A stretch of 64,000 nucleotides of DNA, from positions 3,276,421 through 3,340,420 of the forward strand of contig CAMZMU010000116.1 in the NCBI GenBank assembly GCA_947311845.1. Reading direction: 5' to 3'. Under the pieces are notes generated by a model. That model was given only the letters and a program-made list of their open reading frames with translations, searched no databases and was not told the DNA's origin. The position numbers and the translations under genes are program-made. Shown piece by piece: positions 53,910 to 64,000 of this stretch (positions within the stretch are counted from its first letter, which is position 1; each line of letters starts with the position of its first letter). Origin of the DNA: Poa pratensis (taxonomy: Eukaryota; Streptophyta; Magnoliopsida; Poales; Poaceae).

Positions 53910-54044
53910 TAATGAGTATTGTTTGATCGTGTGTATTAATTTCTGGAACTTCTAGAATTAAATTAATACTACTTTTTTGTTTGATAAGTTGGTCTAGATC
54001 TCCAAGATTATATTCTTGCGGTCCCTTTAAATTAAAATAAATTG

Positions 54045-54345
54045 AAATGTTGGGAATCTCCTCTGTTTTAGGCAGGTGCTACCTAACTGAATCTCTTCAT
54101 CCTTGCAGAAGAGGATACTCCATATCAAGGACCGCGCCCATGGCAGGCGCCTTCTTCCTGCTGCTCAACCCTTCTGATTTCTTGTTGTACACGAGTACGG
54201 CCATCAGTGGCAGTGGCGGTGTCGGCGATGAGTGAGCTGTTCGGCACCAACAACTTTGGCGCGCGAACCACAACATCGTGGTGTCCAACATCCTCGCCGG
54301 CTCCATGTTCTACGGCGGCTGCTCGGCGTTCCTCTCACATCATAA
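54045..54345 (+). pseudogene. NFD4/nodulin-like major facilitator transporter relic
   Basis: One frame reads MAGAFFLLLNPSDFLLYTSTA. A shifted frame reads SVAVSAMSELFGTNNFGA, and a further shift gives NHNIVVSNILAGSMFYGG. These correspond in order to the C-terminal half of plant NUCLEAR FUSION DEFECTIVE 4-like MFS proteins (transmembrane segment, SELFG-x-x-x-FG loop, next transmembrane segment). A possible intron acceptor TTGCAG precedes it at about 54110. The remainder of the gene is absent. Membrane transport is the family role; substrate is unknown. Confidence 0.62.
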
Positions 54346-55608
54346 TTATGTGTTTCCTCACTGACAAAATTGTTTGTTTTCTCCCACATCTTATAATTAT
54401 TAAGAGTTGAGCTAGACTGCCGGGAGGGAGGTCAACTAGCTAGCTAGCATGCATGGCTGATCTGCTTCCTCACTACATCTCGACAGGTTTATTTATACTA
54501 CCAATGTACGCCTAGTTTTGATCATGGGAAGTGTACTGTTAAGTGTGTATGATGATTCAGTTTTCTCATGACTTGAGAACGACGAGTGGTAAAAGGGGAA
54601 TGGTAGATGTGTGAACCCCTTGTTTTCCTACGAAAGAACAAGAGTGAGGGAGAGAAGAGTGTGAACCCTGCTCGATGTGTTCCCGCTCGGCCGGGTGGGT
54701 GAATGCGCGCGATTTGTATAAGGTGGATCCAAGCCTCCAACAAACAGACGTAGTCATACTTGCACGCTGTTGCTGCTTTCATTTCAACTGATACAGATAA
54801 AGTGTGTTTTCTACTGGATACAAATATAGTGCTGCAGAGCCAGAACAGCCCTAAAAGAGGCTTCATAACCAGGAGAAGGCTCTCCAATGTTAAGGTTTGG
54901 TAGCTTCACATCTCAGTATACCATCTCGAGTGAAATGGCCAACTCACGACATCAAGGCGGATTTTCTGGCGAAGCTGCGCCCTATCGGAGATGCATGCAC
55001 CACTAGTTCCTGCTTTGTGATTCGTGCTCTATGTTTTGCTATTTGGCATTTCTTTCCTGATACAAAACTGTGTACATATTTCTTCAAGATTTCGCATATA
55101 TAAAAAGTTTATGTCATGTTTTGAACATACCTTTTATAAATCCATATAAAATTGTATCTACTTTCAAAATTTTGTCTGAAATTCTTTTGTATAATGAAAA
55201 TATTGCTCAAATGTGTGTGCACAATCTGCATAGAATGTTTCTGAAATAACCAATATTTTAGAGGCAAATTTTGAAATTTCTAAACTTTTTCATAAAATAA
55301 TACATCGCTGAAAGAACTGAACTTTTGAATTTTTTAAATAGATTCGTGAAAATCCATGGAAAATATTTTAGAATATATTAATAAAAAGTATTTTTTGATA
55401 TAATATATGACTTACACATTAAAATACGAGTGAAAACATATCTACGCTTGTAAAGTGCAGGCCAGTTTAACGGCTTTTTTTAAGCAAGAGTCCTATCTAT
55501 CCGCCATAGATTCCTTATTACTAGATTAAATGAATGTTGAATCCCTATACCAAGAAGACTGCCGCTACCCCCTTGTATAGGGAAGGATTGAAAGAATTGA
55601 TATTTAAA
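54346..55608. other. AT-rich intergenic DNA
   Basis: No gene or clear transposon end is seen. Short ORFs have no recognisable composition. Confidence 0.55.
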
Positions 55609-55753
55609 CTAGCTAAATGCCCGTGCGTTGCAACGGGATAACAAATACAAAGACATTTTGCATCACAGTAAGCAGTACAGTTTATCTCACTATTTTTATC
55701 CAAGAGAAATACCTTATACAACTAAGTAGTTAAATAACAATCTGACAAAAAAC

Positions 55754-55935
55754 TACTACCTCTGTTTCATGAACAAGGCGTATAAATTTAGTTAAAAGTC
55801 AAAATTTAAGAAAAAATATCAACATCTATGATAACTTATGAATCTTATATTTAATGGTGAATCTATTAATATTGATTTGGTATTGCACATATTCATATTT
55901 TTATCTATAACATATTCATTAGAACGGAGGGCGTA
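55754..55935. mobile_element. Degenerate Stowaway-type MITE inside the Helitron
   Basis: The left end TACTACCTCTGTTTCATGAA and the right end (reverse strand TACGCCCTCCGTTCTAATGA) are imperfect inverted repeats flanked by TA. The inner sequence is AT-rich. It resembles the CTCCCTCCGT family consensus. Confidence 0.72.
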
Positions 55936-56805
55936 TGTCATCGAGGGCTCGAGGCACACAAGGCGATCAAGTAATTTATGAAGATGTTTCGAAACATCTA
56001 AGCGATTTACATGGTTACCAGCTTGCAAATATGCCCGAACTTTGCTATGGTTTTTAATCTCTTTTAGCCCAAGTATTTTATTAGTAATGTAAATCAGTTT
56101 GTTGCTTTTTTTGTGGGGTCACATTTTAGCACATGTGAGTGAGCCAAGCTCCTGATCCCACCGGGTCAAAAAACTTTGCCAATTTAATTAGCATTAAGAA
56201 CAATAGTCACATCTTCTGCAAGAGACACATTTGCTTGATGGATAATAAACAGAAGCTATAGAGTAAAAAGCAAGAACTAAAGCCTCTCTCTTTATGTGTA
56301 AGGGTCAGCGTTTTAGTTTACCGAGCAACACTATTTTCTGAAAACATCTGATGAAAAGCAGTCCCAAAAATATCTCTTCCCATCTCTCCCAGCTAGCCGG
56401 CTGTACCAAATCTAGTGGATTCTCCAATCTTGGTGCAAGCTCTGACCAAAGCAGCCAGCACGCATTGGAGCTGAGATTCTAATGCCGCCCACCGCTCTGC
56501 AATACCAGGTTGTATACTGCAGCAGTCTAAGAATAGATGCATTGATTGTTTTGTGTGATTATCTGCATGAGTTTAAGAAGTAAACAAGTCCATTCAGTAG
56601 GCATAACCATGTGTAAGTAACACTTGCAACTTAGAATCTCCGAGTAGACGCTCATGCCATAAGTACTACAGATTAACTGAAGTGACCAAGATTAGAAGTA
56701 ATATAATCGTTTGGATTATACAAAGATAAAAGGAGAATAAGAAACTTGTGTAGGAGATGTGCACCTGCGGGCTACGGCTGCAGATTCTACAAGTTTCAGG
56801 CACCT

Positions 56806-57139
56806 CTACAAACAACACGATGCAACAGCAGACGGGTCCTCGAGAGAGAGCTCGGGTGAGCGGGGATGAGGAAGCTTCTCCGGCGATATAAGGTACTCAG
56901 GCGATGGAGGGCTCGGGAAACTGCAGTTCTGGGCGATGTCTAGAGGAGCAGCTGGGCAGAGGCAGGCTCGGACGACCCGCTCGATCCGGGCTGGCGAGCT
57001 CGCGGGGAAGAGCTTTAGTAATTCACCACCTTTAGCAATGAATTCGATAGCTCCTGGGAAGGAGGCCGGGAGCGAGGTGTGGCAGGCAGCGGGCCGGTGG
57101 CGCATCCCTAGTAGGTTTGGGCGGGGAGCGCGTCAATGA
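56806..57139 (-). other. GC-rich segment in the Helitron, possible captured gene piece
   Basis: A minus frame of 99 codons (RHRPAACHTSLPASFPGAIEF, IERVVRACLCPAAPLD) stands out in GC content from the AT-rich rest of the Helitron. No family is recognised. Captured exon sequence is a guess based on composition. Confidence 0.35.
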
Positions 57140-57319
57140 AGCGCCCGTGGATGCCCACGATTGGAGATTTTTTTTCTTCTTTTCCACAGAAAATCGAACC
57201 GGTATCTCTCATTTAGCGGTGGCACATGACGTAATATTATTTAATATGCAAGGGTAAAATTGGAAACTAAAAAATGTATCAACCATCACCTCTAGCTATA
57301 TTATATAGTAGAGATATGA

Positions 57320-58701
57320 CCATAGGTGGCAGCTGCTGATTGCGCATGCAGATATCCGGTAAGGCGTGGCTCCGTTAAAATCGCTCACGACATCAGCAAC
57401 AAGAAATAAGACGACTACATAATCACAAGACGAGGAGCCTCCTTGTGCCTTGGCAGCACGAGACTTGCCGGCGAGATCCATGACCCTGTCCCTCGCCGCG
57501 TCCCCTGGTCCTCCGGGGCACATGAACGTCGTCAGCGCCCGTGACACGCCTTGGGCCGGGACCAGCTCGTGTTCTTGGTACCTGGTGCTCCCTCGGCCGG
57601 CGCTCGGCGGCCACAACCGCTCCCCGATCCGCAGGACCTCCGTCAGCAGCCTCTGGATGATGAACTGCTCGAACACAATCGGCTGTGTGCATCACTCGAT
57701 GCAGAGGCTGGGATTTAATTCCCTTTTCTAAAAAAAAAGGTCAACACCGGCACGCCCACCGCCACCGTCTCCAGGACCGAGTTCCAGCCACAGTGCGTCA
57801 CGAACGCGCCCACCGCGGGGTGCCCCAGTATAGCTGCCTGGGGAGCCCAGCCCGTGATGAGGAACCCTCCCACCCCTCCGGCGGAGTCCACTGCTCCGCC
57901 GCCCTCACCACCCACAGGAACGGCTGTCCCGACGCTTCCAGCCCAAGTGCGAGCTCGTCCAGCTGGGCGTCCGAAACGTGGGCTAGGCTGCCGAAGCACA
58001 GGTACACCACCGAGCGGTCTGCCTTGGAGTCCAGCCAGTCCATGCACGGCGGCGGCGGCGAGTCGTGAGCCTAGGCGCCGGCGGCCCCTAGCGAGAGCGG
58101 CCCTAGGAAGTAGACACGCTTCGCGTGGCCTTCGCGCTTGTACATATCGCAGTACTGCTCCTCCAGCTGTGACCACGTGTTCATCGCGATCCCGAAGCAC
58201 TCTCGCACCGGCACAAGAGTGAGCTTCCTGTTACTTGTGGCGCCATGGACCTCCGGGTCTCGCAGGAACTCCGGCAGCTCGGTCCCTGCTCGGAACCATA
58301 ATCACTAACATGTCGGTGACAATGGCGTCCGGGGACTGCGCCCTTATGAGCGCATCCTGCACAAGGCGCATCAGTGTGTCGCTCATGGCGGCGACGTCGA
58401 TGCGCCACACGAGTCAGCCGCCGCGACCTTGCCGAGATTCTCCACGCCCATTGGGAGGCCTTCCACGGACGGGAACGGATATGTCGCGATCTTGACATCC
58501 CCATATATACTGTCCACGTCGCTCCAGCAAGGACTGGACGACCGAGACGTTCACCGGCGTGACGCCCACGGTTGCTTCTACGGTGCCACCGTCGGCGAGG
58601 CGAATGGCGAGCTCGGTGAAGGGCAGGATGTGGCTGGTCGCGAAGAAGGGGATGACGAGGACACGCAGCTTCTCGTTGCAGCAGGAGGTAGCAGACGTCA
58701 T
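57320..58701 (-). pseudogene. Family 1 UDP-glycosyltransferase pseudogene
   Basis: The start at 58701 gives KLRVLVIPFFATSHILPFTE, LAIRLADGG, VTPVNVSVVQSLLERRG, the N-terminal acceptor-binding half. The middle is shifted (e.g. PFPSVEGLPMGVENLG near 58450). The C-terminal half has [19 protein letters not shown] and the PSPG box pieces [25 protein letters not shown] and [12 protein letters not shown]. After a small insertion it reads FEQFIIQRLLTEVLRIGERL and PGGPGDAARDRVMDLA. The gene is intron-less in what remains, with several frameshifts, and the WPL after PVLT is lost to the insertion. The family transfers sugar from UDP-sugars to small molecules; by motif it is UGT73-like. Confidence 0.85.
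57676..57739 (+). mobile_element. Tiny 5'-truncated LINE tail inserted in the UGT pseudogene
   Basis: Between the codons for PVLT and FEQF the plus strand reads GGCTGTGTGCATC, ACTC, GATGCAGAGGC, then a short spacer and CCCTTTTCTAAAAAAAA. This resembles the conserved 3' end of grass L1-type LINEs with an A tail. The inserted length is about 60 bases. Exact target duplication is not clear. Confidence 0.6.
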
Positions 58702-59523
58702 TTCTGTTCTTGCTCACGCGCGGAAGAGCTGGTCTGTGGGGTTCTGGGTGATCCAGTCTTAAGTCACATCGAAATATGTTTACATACGGTTCTGCTCTCT
58801 GCATCGAAATATATGTTTACATACATATTTTACAAGCAAGTCAGCGATCAAGTTACTTTGTGTTCACTTTTATCATGATTTTGTATATTTTGATTTGTCA
58901 ACATTTGCTTAACATTTGTAATGTCTCCCTTTGTCTTTCGTTTTGTACCTAATCAACATGAGAAGTTGTATTTTTAATTGAACAAAGATGATTTTTTACG
59001 TTGTTGGCTTGTTCTATTTGCGGTTGAAACTGAGATGTTTCAGCAGCTGCAGGTGGGGTTTGCAACTGAGATGTTTTCAGTTGCCGATGTGATTGCAACT
59101 GAGTTTTTTCAGTTAAAACTATTTTTTCGGTCGACAGAGAACATTTCTTTCGTAGTTGTGTAAAAAAAATGACACTAGGAGTGAGAGATACACAAACAAA
59201 AATCGATAGGAACCAATAGGCTGATGTTAGCCGACTAAGAATTAGCGTAATTCTCGGTCAACTAAACATCGGAGGGGCCCTTTATGGTGGGAAAAGGACA
59301 AACGCTAGAAGCAAAATATGGAAAAACATATACAAGTAAATATACAAGTCTAACTTGTGATTAACTGTTCGAGAACCCGTAGAAGATCTGTAAGTCTTTG
59401 TATTAAGAGGAGTGAGGGTGTTACCAAGTTCTGATGATCAATTACAGGGTGAAATAAATACAAGGCAACCACCATGATGTAGATGCTGCGAGCCACCGCT
59501 AGCCACTTTGGGACATCAGCCTC
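58702..59523. other. Intergenic DNA
   Basis: AT-rich with imperfect repeats of AACTGAGATGTTTTCAGTTG type (59025-59125). No gene or complete transposon recognised. Confidence 0.5.
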
Positions 59524-60290
59524 TCAGCGAAATTCGCTAATCCTACACCTCGAGCAGGTCCACATCTCTCCACCACGGGAAACATCTCGGACAGGACATC
59601 CATCACAACGATGAATAGCAAGGGTGATAGAGGATCCCCAGTGCTGTATGAATAGCCCGTGCCTAAACCAAACACCCAGACACTCCTTGATTACTACTCT
59701 GGTTGTCGCCGTGCCAGGAAGAGCAAGATAACCCACTTGATCCACCTTGGCCCGAACCCCCGTTGGCAAAGAACACCAATGAGGAAAGGCCATGCCACAC
59801 TATTTAAAGTACAAGACACATCCAGCTGTAGGAGAAACGAATGGGTTCTAGATCAATGGAGAGCCTTGGCTAATTGTTGAACAAGCATGAAGTTATCGTG
59901 TATGCAACAACATCGCACAAATGCGCTCGGGTTCAAGGATACCAGCTCTGGAGTTTTGGCGCCAACCGATAATTCATGACCTTCACCATCAGCTTACAGA
60001 AACTATGAACCAAGCTAGTCGGTCTAAAATCCTTAATCTATGTGCCATCTCCTTCTTAGGAAAAATCTTGATGGGCACCCCATTCAAGCCCACCAAAATG
60101 CTGACCTTGCCTTAAGAATATGGCCTGAAGGGCTAGCGAGCACATCAACCTTAATGAAAGCCCAACATCACTTACTCGCCTGGGCTGAGTGATTGGACGG
60201 TAGCTCCTTAATGGCGGCTCAAACTCCAACCTCGCTGAGCCTAGCCTCGAGCCTGCTAAGGTCCTCCACCGTAAGCCCCGCCGCGGAGAT
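59524..60290 (-). pseudogene. LINE (L1-type) reverse transcriptase fragment
   Basis: Minus-strand reading, with shifts, shows from right to left: AAIKELPSNHSA (60190-60230), a KEMAHRLRILDRLAW segment (60000-60060), SVAWPFLIGVLCQRGFGPRW (59740-59800) and TGDPLSPLLFIVVMDVL (59590-59645). These are in the order of plant L1 ORF2: linker, fingers, palm with the GDPLSPLLF motif B. The catalytic FADD motif would be beyond 59524 and is lost. Many stops indicate an old relic. Confidence 0.82.
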
Positions 60291-61045
60291 ATAGGAGTGT
60301 GATTAATAAAAATCTACGCGGGACATATAGGAATGGGAAAAAGGCGTATAGAAAGGGGAGAGTGATAGAAACTTGGTAGTGCCGACATAAATGGAGGCAT
60401 GTCAAAAACAGGACTTTGCCAATATCTCAAACTCACATGGTCGGAGGTGTCCGGATTTACTTTCGTAGGGTCTTGAACAACACGACATTGTATGTCGCTG
60501 CCCTATCTAGGCTCATACTATTTCCCCCTCCCCTATGTGCATTTCTTGTGGCCACAAATTGTATGATAGATGTGCTCGGAGGGAGAAAAATCCTAATAAT
60601 TTTGGTGCTTCTCACAAAATCGTCGCCATTATTGCGGTGCAACAACCAGCCTATCATCGGGAAGATTCACGCGGAAGGGCAAGTGGTATATACGGGGACC
60701 GCAAATAAGGGGGTGATGAAATATTGGGGACCTATTTAAAAAAAACTACAGTGGGCTACCCACAATGGCTTTGTCACGTGCCACAACGGGTGTCTATGCC
60801 GCGGCGAGTAACATATGCAATATTATCCCTCCATGGAGTGATTAAAAGTGACTGGACCAAAATGTTCACGAGATACAGTTTCATGGATTGGTTGGTTGCA
60901 TGCTACAAGTTTATGTGCGGTCGACAGACATAAACCTAGCTAGGTAATTCATTAACATATACAAAATTTTGGTGCATCTCTCGGTCCCAAAATTTTCAAC
61001 TCGACTTAGCAATAACAATATCTAGGTAGGCTTTGAAATAGCACA
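60291..61045. other. Intergenic DNA with an unrecognised 107-codon ORF (60416-60739, +)
   Basis: The ORF has two hydrophobic stretches (ALSRLILFPPPLCAFLVA, ILIILVLL) but no family resemblance. It may be chance. Confidence 0.35.
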
Positions 61046-61395
61046 TCAGTTATTTTGGAAACATAGATTGATAGCTTGGATTTTCACCCAAGCATATTGA
61101 ATCTTATTATTGTCAAACTGTTTTTCAAACTTAAAACAACACCATGATCTGGCTGGCGGTCTTCTTGATGAGCTCCCAAGCACTGAAAAAGTCCCTCTGA
61201 ACTGCTTCCACCAGCTTCGCAAGTCGTGGGGATGACCTGTGGAAGCCAAGCAAAAACTAGAACCAAACGCCGGATTAAGCCAACAAGAGAACAAATGATA
61301 AACAGATTGTTGGGGTGCTCATCGGTCGAGTTGCACAACACACAATTATCATTACTACAAGGTTTAATAAGAAGAATAACATCACATGTTTGCAC
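61046..61395 (-). pseudogene. LINE ORF2 C-terminal zinc-binding fragment
   Basis: The minus frame reads CVLCNSTDEHPNNLFIICSLVG, a CxxC...H...C zinc-binding pattern as in zf-RVT. A second frame covers the tail with WWKQFRGTFSVLG. It is shifted and has no adjacent RT. It may belong with the LINE at 59524-60290 or be separate. Confidence 0.6.
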
Positions 61396-61413
61396 AATTG
61401 CATTACTACAAGG

Positions 61414-61773
61414 CTAGTTGCCATTCACAATGAAAGAAGCTACATCTACGCCCAAGCCCGCTAAGAACGTTACAAGACAGAAGATCCAGAACTTTCTCCC
61501 GAGCTTGACGCCCGTATGTGCATTTTCTCTGATCCAGATCGCTCGTAGCATCTGGGTCAGTCCCGCGAAAAGTATAGCCACCACGGCTATGATGAAGGGG
61601 ATTTTGTGGATTCGCCACGCCGAAGCCCTGTGCAAGTTGTTTTTGACACCAGCAAGGATCGCAGTCGACTCGGTCATGAGAGATATGACCATGAGTTCTA
61701 GCCACGGTGTTCTCTTCGCCTGCCCCGAGGAGGAGGAGGAGGAGGAGGAGGAGGAGAGAACATAAATGGCCAA
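61414..61773 (-). CDS. Small two-helix membrane protein, unrecognised
   Basis: Intact frame of 119 codons. The N-terminus is a poly-Ser run encoded by a GAG/CTC microsatellite (61728-61755). Then comes WLELMVISLMTESTAILAGV, an amphipathic linker, a first hydrophobic helix IPFIIAVVAILFAGLTQML, a basic loop (RENAHTGVKLGRK) and a second helix FWIFCLVTFLAGLGVDVASF. I do not recognise the family. The composition looks like a real plant membrane protein, but it could be the last exon of a longer gene. No upstream TATA box is evident. Confidence 0.45.
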   Translation of the reverse strand: MAIYVLSSSSSSSSSSGQAKRTPWLELMVISLMTESTAILAGVKNNLHRASAWRIHKIPFIIAVVAILFAGLTQMLRAIWIRENAHTGVKLGRKFWIFCLVTFLAGLGVDVASFIVNGN

Positions 61774-62068
61774 ATGAGAGCTCGTCGTAGGCGGAGAACC
61801 CGGTGGCAGAGGAAGAGGAAGAGGTGTCCGGGTTGTCCCAACCTCAAATTAACATCCGAACCTCAAATTAAGTGTGGGTTAAATTGTTAGAGTTTTGTTA
61901 GCATAAATGGGAAGGGGGGGCCGGAAGGGGGGCATTGGCTACAAAGACTCCGAATTGCACTTGAATCTTCTCAAGGTACACTCTGAATATGCATGTAATG
62001 AGATATCACCAACACGAAACATTTGGTGTTTCCATAATGTTAAGAAATTGTTGACTAATGATGTGTAG
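61774..62068. other. Region upstream of the kinase fragment
   Basis: No kinase N-lobe can be read here; it ends in an intron-like acceptor GTGTAG at 62063-62068. Confidence 0.5.
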
Positions 62069-62770
62069 GGCTGGAGTACCTACACAAAGGCTGCAACCCG
62101 CCTCTCATCCACAGGGATGTTAAGGCCACCAACGTCTTGCTCAACACAAATCTAGAGGCTAAGATTGCTGATTTTGGCTTGTCCAAGGCTTTTAGCGGTG
62201 TCAACAGTAAAGCTTATGCATCAACTGTCACACTTGCCAGCACCCCGGGATATGTTGAACTCAACTTCCACATTCATTTTGAGAATTGATCAAGGTGAAT
62301 CCCTGTTTTGACCTACATATGTGTGTGTGTACAGGTATCAGGCAACAATGCAGCCCTCAACCAGAAGCGATGTATACAGCTTTGGTGTTGTGCTGCTAAA
62401 GCTGATAACAGGGAAGCCGGCAATCGTGCGTGACCCGGAACCCATTACACTCATCCGTTGGGCGCAGCAACTACTGTCTCAAGGGGACATTGAAGCTGTG
62501 GTAGACGCGCGCATGCAAGGGGACTACGACATTAACATCGTGTGGAAGGCTGCAGAGATTGCTCTCAAGTGCACGGAGCTAGAGTCACTACAGCGACCTA
62601 CTATGACCGACGTGGTGGTGCAGCTGCAGGAGTGCCTTGAGCTCGAGGAGAACCGCATAGGCGTTGAAACAACCAATGAACTCTACAGTGGAAACAACAA
62701 TAGGTTTGAGATGGATCACCAGAACTATAAGAGGGCATCGACAATGGGCAATGGACCAGCTGCACGATGA
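62069..62770 (+). pseudogene. Receptor-like kinase C-terminal fragment
   Basis: Exon-like block 62069-62265 reads [20 protein letters not shown] (HRD catalytic loop), TNVLL and ADFGLSKAF (DFG). Its end ([10 protein letters not shown]) departs from the TPGYVDPE consensus and no clean donor is seen. After an intron ending in GTGTACAG (62334), the next exon 62335-62770 reads YQATMQPSTRSDVYSFGVVL, LITGKPAI, the C-lobe helices and QRPTMTDVVVQLQECLELEE, stop at 62768-62770. It is closest by motif to plant LRR/malectin-type receptor kinases. The extracellular, transmembrane and N-lobe parts are absent, so it is a 5'-truncated copy. Confidence 0.82.
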
Positions 62771-64000
62771 AGATCGACTTGTTCTTTGCCAATGCAGTTC
62801 TTCGTTTAATTTAAAGTTGTCGGATGTCTTTAAAACATGTTCTTTATTTGCCAAGATTGCAGTTTATTTTTCTTTCATGTAAGACCACTATATATATCTA
62901 GGCATTTGTTTGTTTTCTGGATAGTAGGATTACACAATACTGTTTTATTTAAAATAAACGTTATAGCGTGTTTAGTCATTTCTGATGTTGCATGTCTATA
63001 ATTCTTGAATGAGATAGCAATGCATGGGTTAGTCATTCTCGAGGCACAAAGGACCGGTTGAAGGTACCTTAGAGATTTATAATGTAGGATTATTTTGAGT
63101 CGGGCTCAATAGCTTATGGGGATTACGGTCATGCGAATGAGTTTCATATGATTTTCCAAAAATAATTTAAATCTGAACAAAAGTGTATTCTACTTTACTA
63201 CTAAAAACTGCCTTGAATTTGAGATCGCTAGGAAGAATTTGAACATAGTTGGGTACTAAAGCAATGTGGATCGTCATAATGTGTATTAGTTTTAGCAACT
63301 ATTCTAGTTTATTCGGATTTCAACAATGTAAAAATATATCACGTTTGAATGAAGTTAATTACATGGTGAGCTATTTATCCTGTTCGAGAAAAGATAAAGG
63401 ACGTAACACAAACTTACGGGAAATATACAAAATACGTCAGTAGTGTGAAAGAACACCCACGATAACCAGTCAGATGACCGGCCAATATTTCTTATAAATA
63501 TTTCAGTGGTACACGTATTTAACTCAAACATTTCATATTCATACTAAACATTTTATTACAATACTACTCTAAACATCCATTTGTTAAACAAAACGGCCTT
63601 GCCGGTTCCCGAAGCCTCGGCATCGCCGGAAGATGATTTGATCCGTTTGGAAGGTTGTACCATTTTTTGGACCAGATGATTTGATCCGTTTGGAAGGTTG
63701 TATAATTTTTCCCGTGAGTGCACATAATTGATAGGTGACATAAAACATCACAAAATCAATAAAGATGAATTGCTTTCAACCAAAAAAATCTGCATTTATT
63801 ATTAGAATCACCATTCCATGCATGAGAATTATCCGAAGGGTAGACACTTTACAATCTTGCATTAAAATATGACAATCTACCTAGTCCTATATCTATCCAT
63901 TCTAACAAATGAAGAGCTTATATCCGAATATAGCAAGTCTTCTGATATATGCGACCTGCATATACAAATTCTTGTTTTCAGTGTTGAAGTGGTGTGAAGC
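62771..64000. other. Region downstream of the kinase fragment
   Basis: AT-rich. It probably starts with the 3' UTR of the kinase. At 63620-63705 a segment of about 27 bases (GATGATTTGATCCGTTTGGA core) occurs twice with a 46-base period. A minus frame of 61 codons over it (63741-63556) is not recognisable. Confidence 0.5.

Larger units (their letters stand above)
55609..57314 (-). mobile_element. Non-autonomous Helitron (1706 bp)
   Basis: On the minus strand it begins TCTCTACTATATAATATAGC at 57314. It ends with a hairpin (CCCGTTGCAACGCACGGG) followed by CATTTAG and CTAG at 55609. It lies between A (55608) and T (57315) on the plus strand, the canonical Helitron insertion into AT without target duplication. 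No Rep/helicase is encoded. It contains a MITE and a GC-rich captured segment. Confidence 0.9.

Noticed and set aside
54522..54887. 121-codon minus ORF
   Set aside because: Composition is that of random AT/GC mixed intergenic DNA; no domain recognised.
55609..57314. Autonomous Helitron with Rep/helicase
   Set aside because: The element is 1.7 kb and no Rep or helicase motif is readable in any frame.
60416..60739. 107-codon ORF as a real gene
   Set aside because: No motif, no start context and no neighbouring support; kept only as a note in the intergenic entry.

Overview
The window is a heterochromatin-like stretch of a plant nuclear genome, almost certainly a large-genome grass (Pooideae, wheat/barley/rye type). 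The evidence is the mix of Tat- and Athila-lineage Ty3/Gypsy elements, a long Maximus/SIRE-type Ty1/Copia element, CACTA elements, a Helitron, Stowaway MITEs and decayed plant genes (UGT, NFD4-like transporter, receptor kinase). There is no bacterial content, no CRISPR array and no intact host gene that I can defend. Names of TE lineages are assigned from motifs, not from a database search.

Layout. 1-7935: 3' part of a Tat-lineage Gypsy element (protease, RT, RNase H, archaeal-type RNase H, integrase, then a long 3' region with a decayed antisense gene encoding a B3-like DNA-binding domain, then the 3' LTR). This element sits inside the LTR of the next one. 7936-17637: Athila-like Gypsy element on the minus strand, decayed. 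17638-21397: AT-rich intergenic DNA with a possible Helitron terminus and a 0.9-kb CACTA-like element. 21398-23345: an internally deleted Copia element. 23346-24706: LINE zinc-finger fragment, microsatellite and a Stowaway MITE.

24707-53909 is a four-level nest in which every boundary is marked by a matching target-site duplication (TSD). A 2.8-kb non-autonomous CACTA (TSD TAA) carries a fragment of a 3'-5' exonuclease-like host gene. A Maximus-like Copia (25211-51644, minus strand, TSD CCATC) inserted between that gene fragment and its upstream arm. A non-autonomous, tandem-repeat-filled Gypsy derivative (31752-46182, TSD GGGCC) inserted into the Copia pol gene. A Tat Gypsy element (36235-45698, TSD GCGTG) inserted into the right LTR of that derivative. 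LTR similarity counted by eye agrees with the order: the innermost element is the youngest.

53910-64000 is a gene-graveyard region: an NFD4-like transporter relic, a 1.7-kb Helitron containing a MITE, a UDP-glycosyltransferase pseudogene carrying a tiny LINE tail, LINE reverse transcriptase and zinc-finger fragments, a small two-helix membrane ORF and the C-terminal half of a receptor-like kinase.

Functionally, the window is a record of successive insertions rather than a pathway. The most unusual content is cargo carried by transposons: a B3-like antisense gene in one Tat element and a different antisense ORF in another, an exonuclease-like gene plus a 5S-rRNA-like segment in the CACTA, an apparently spliced third ORF in the Copia element, and repeated perfect palindromes in its LTRs.
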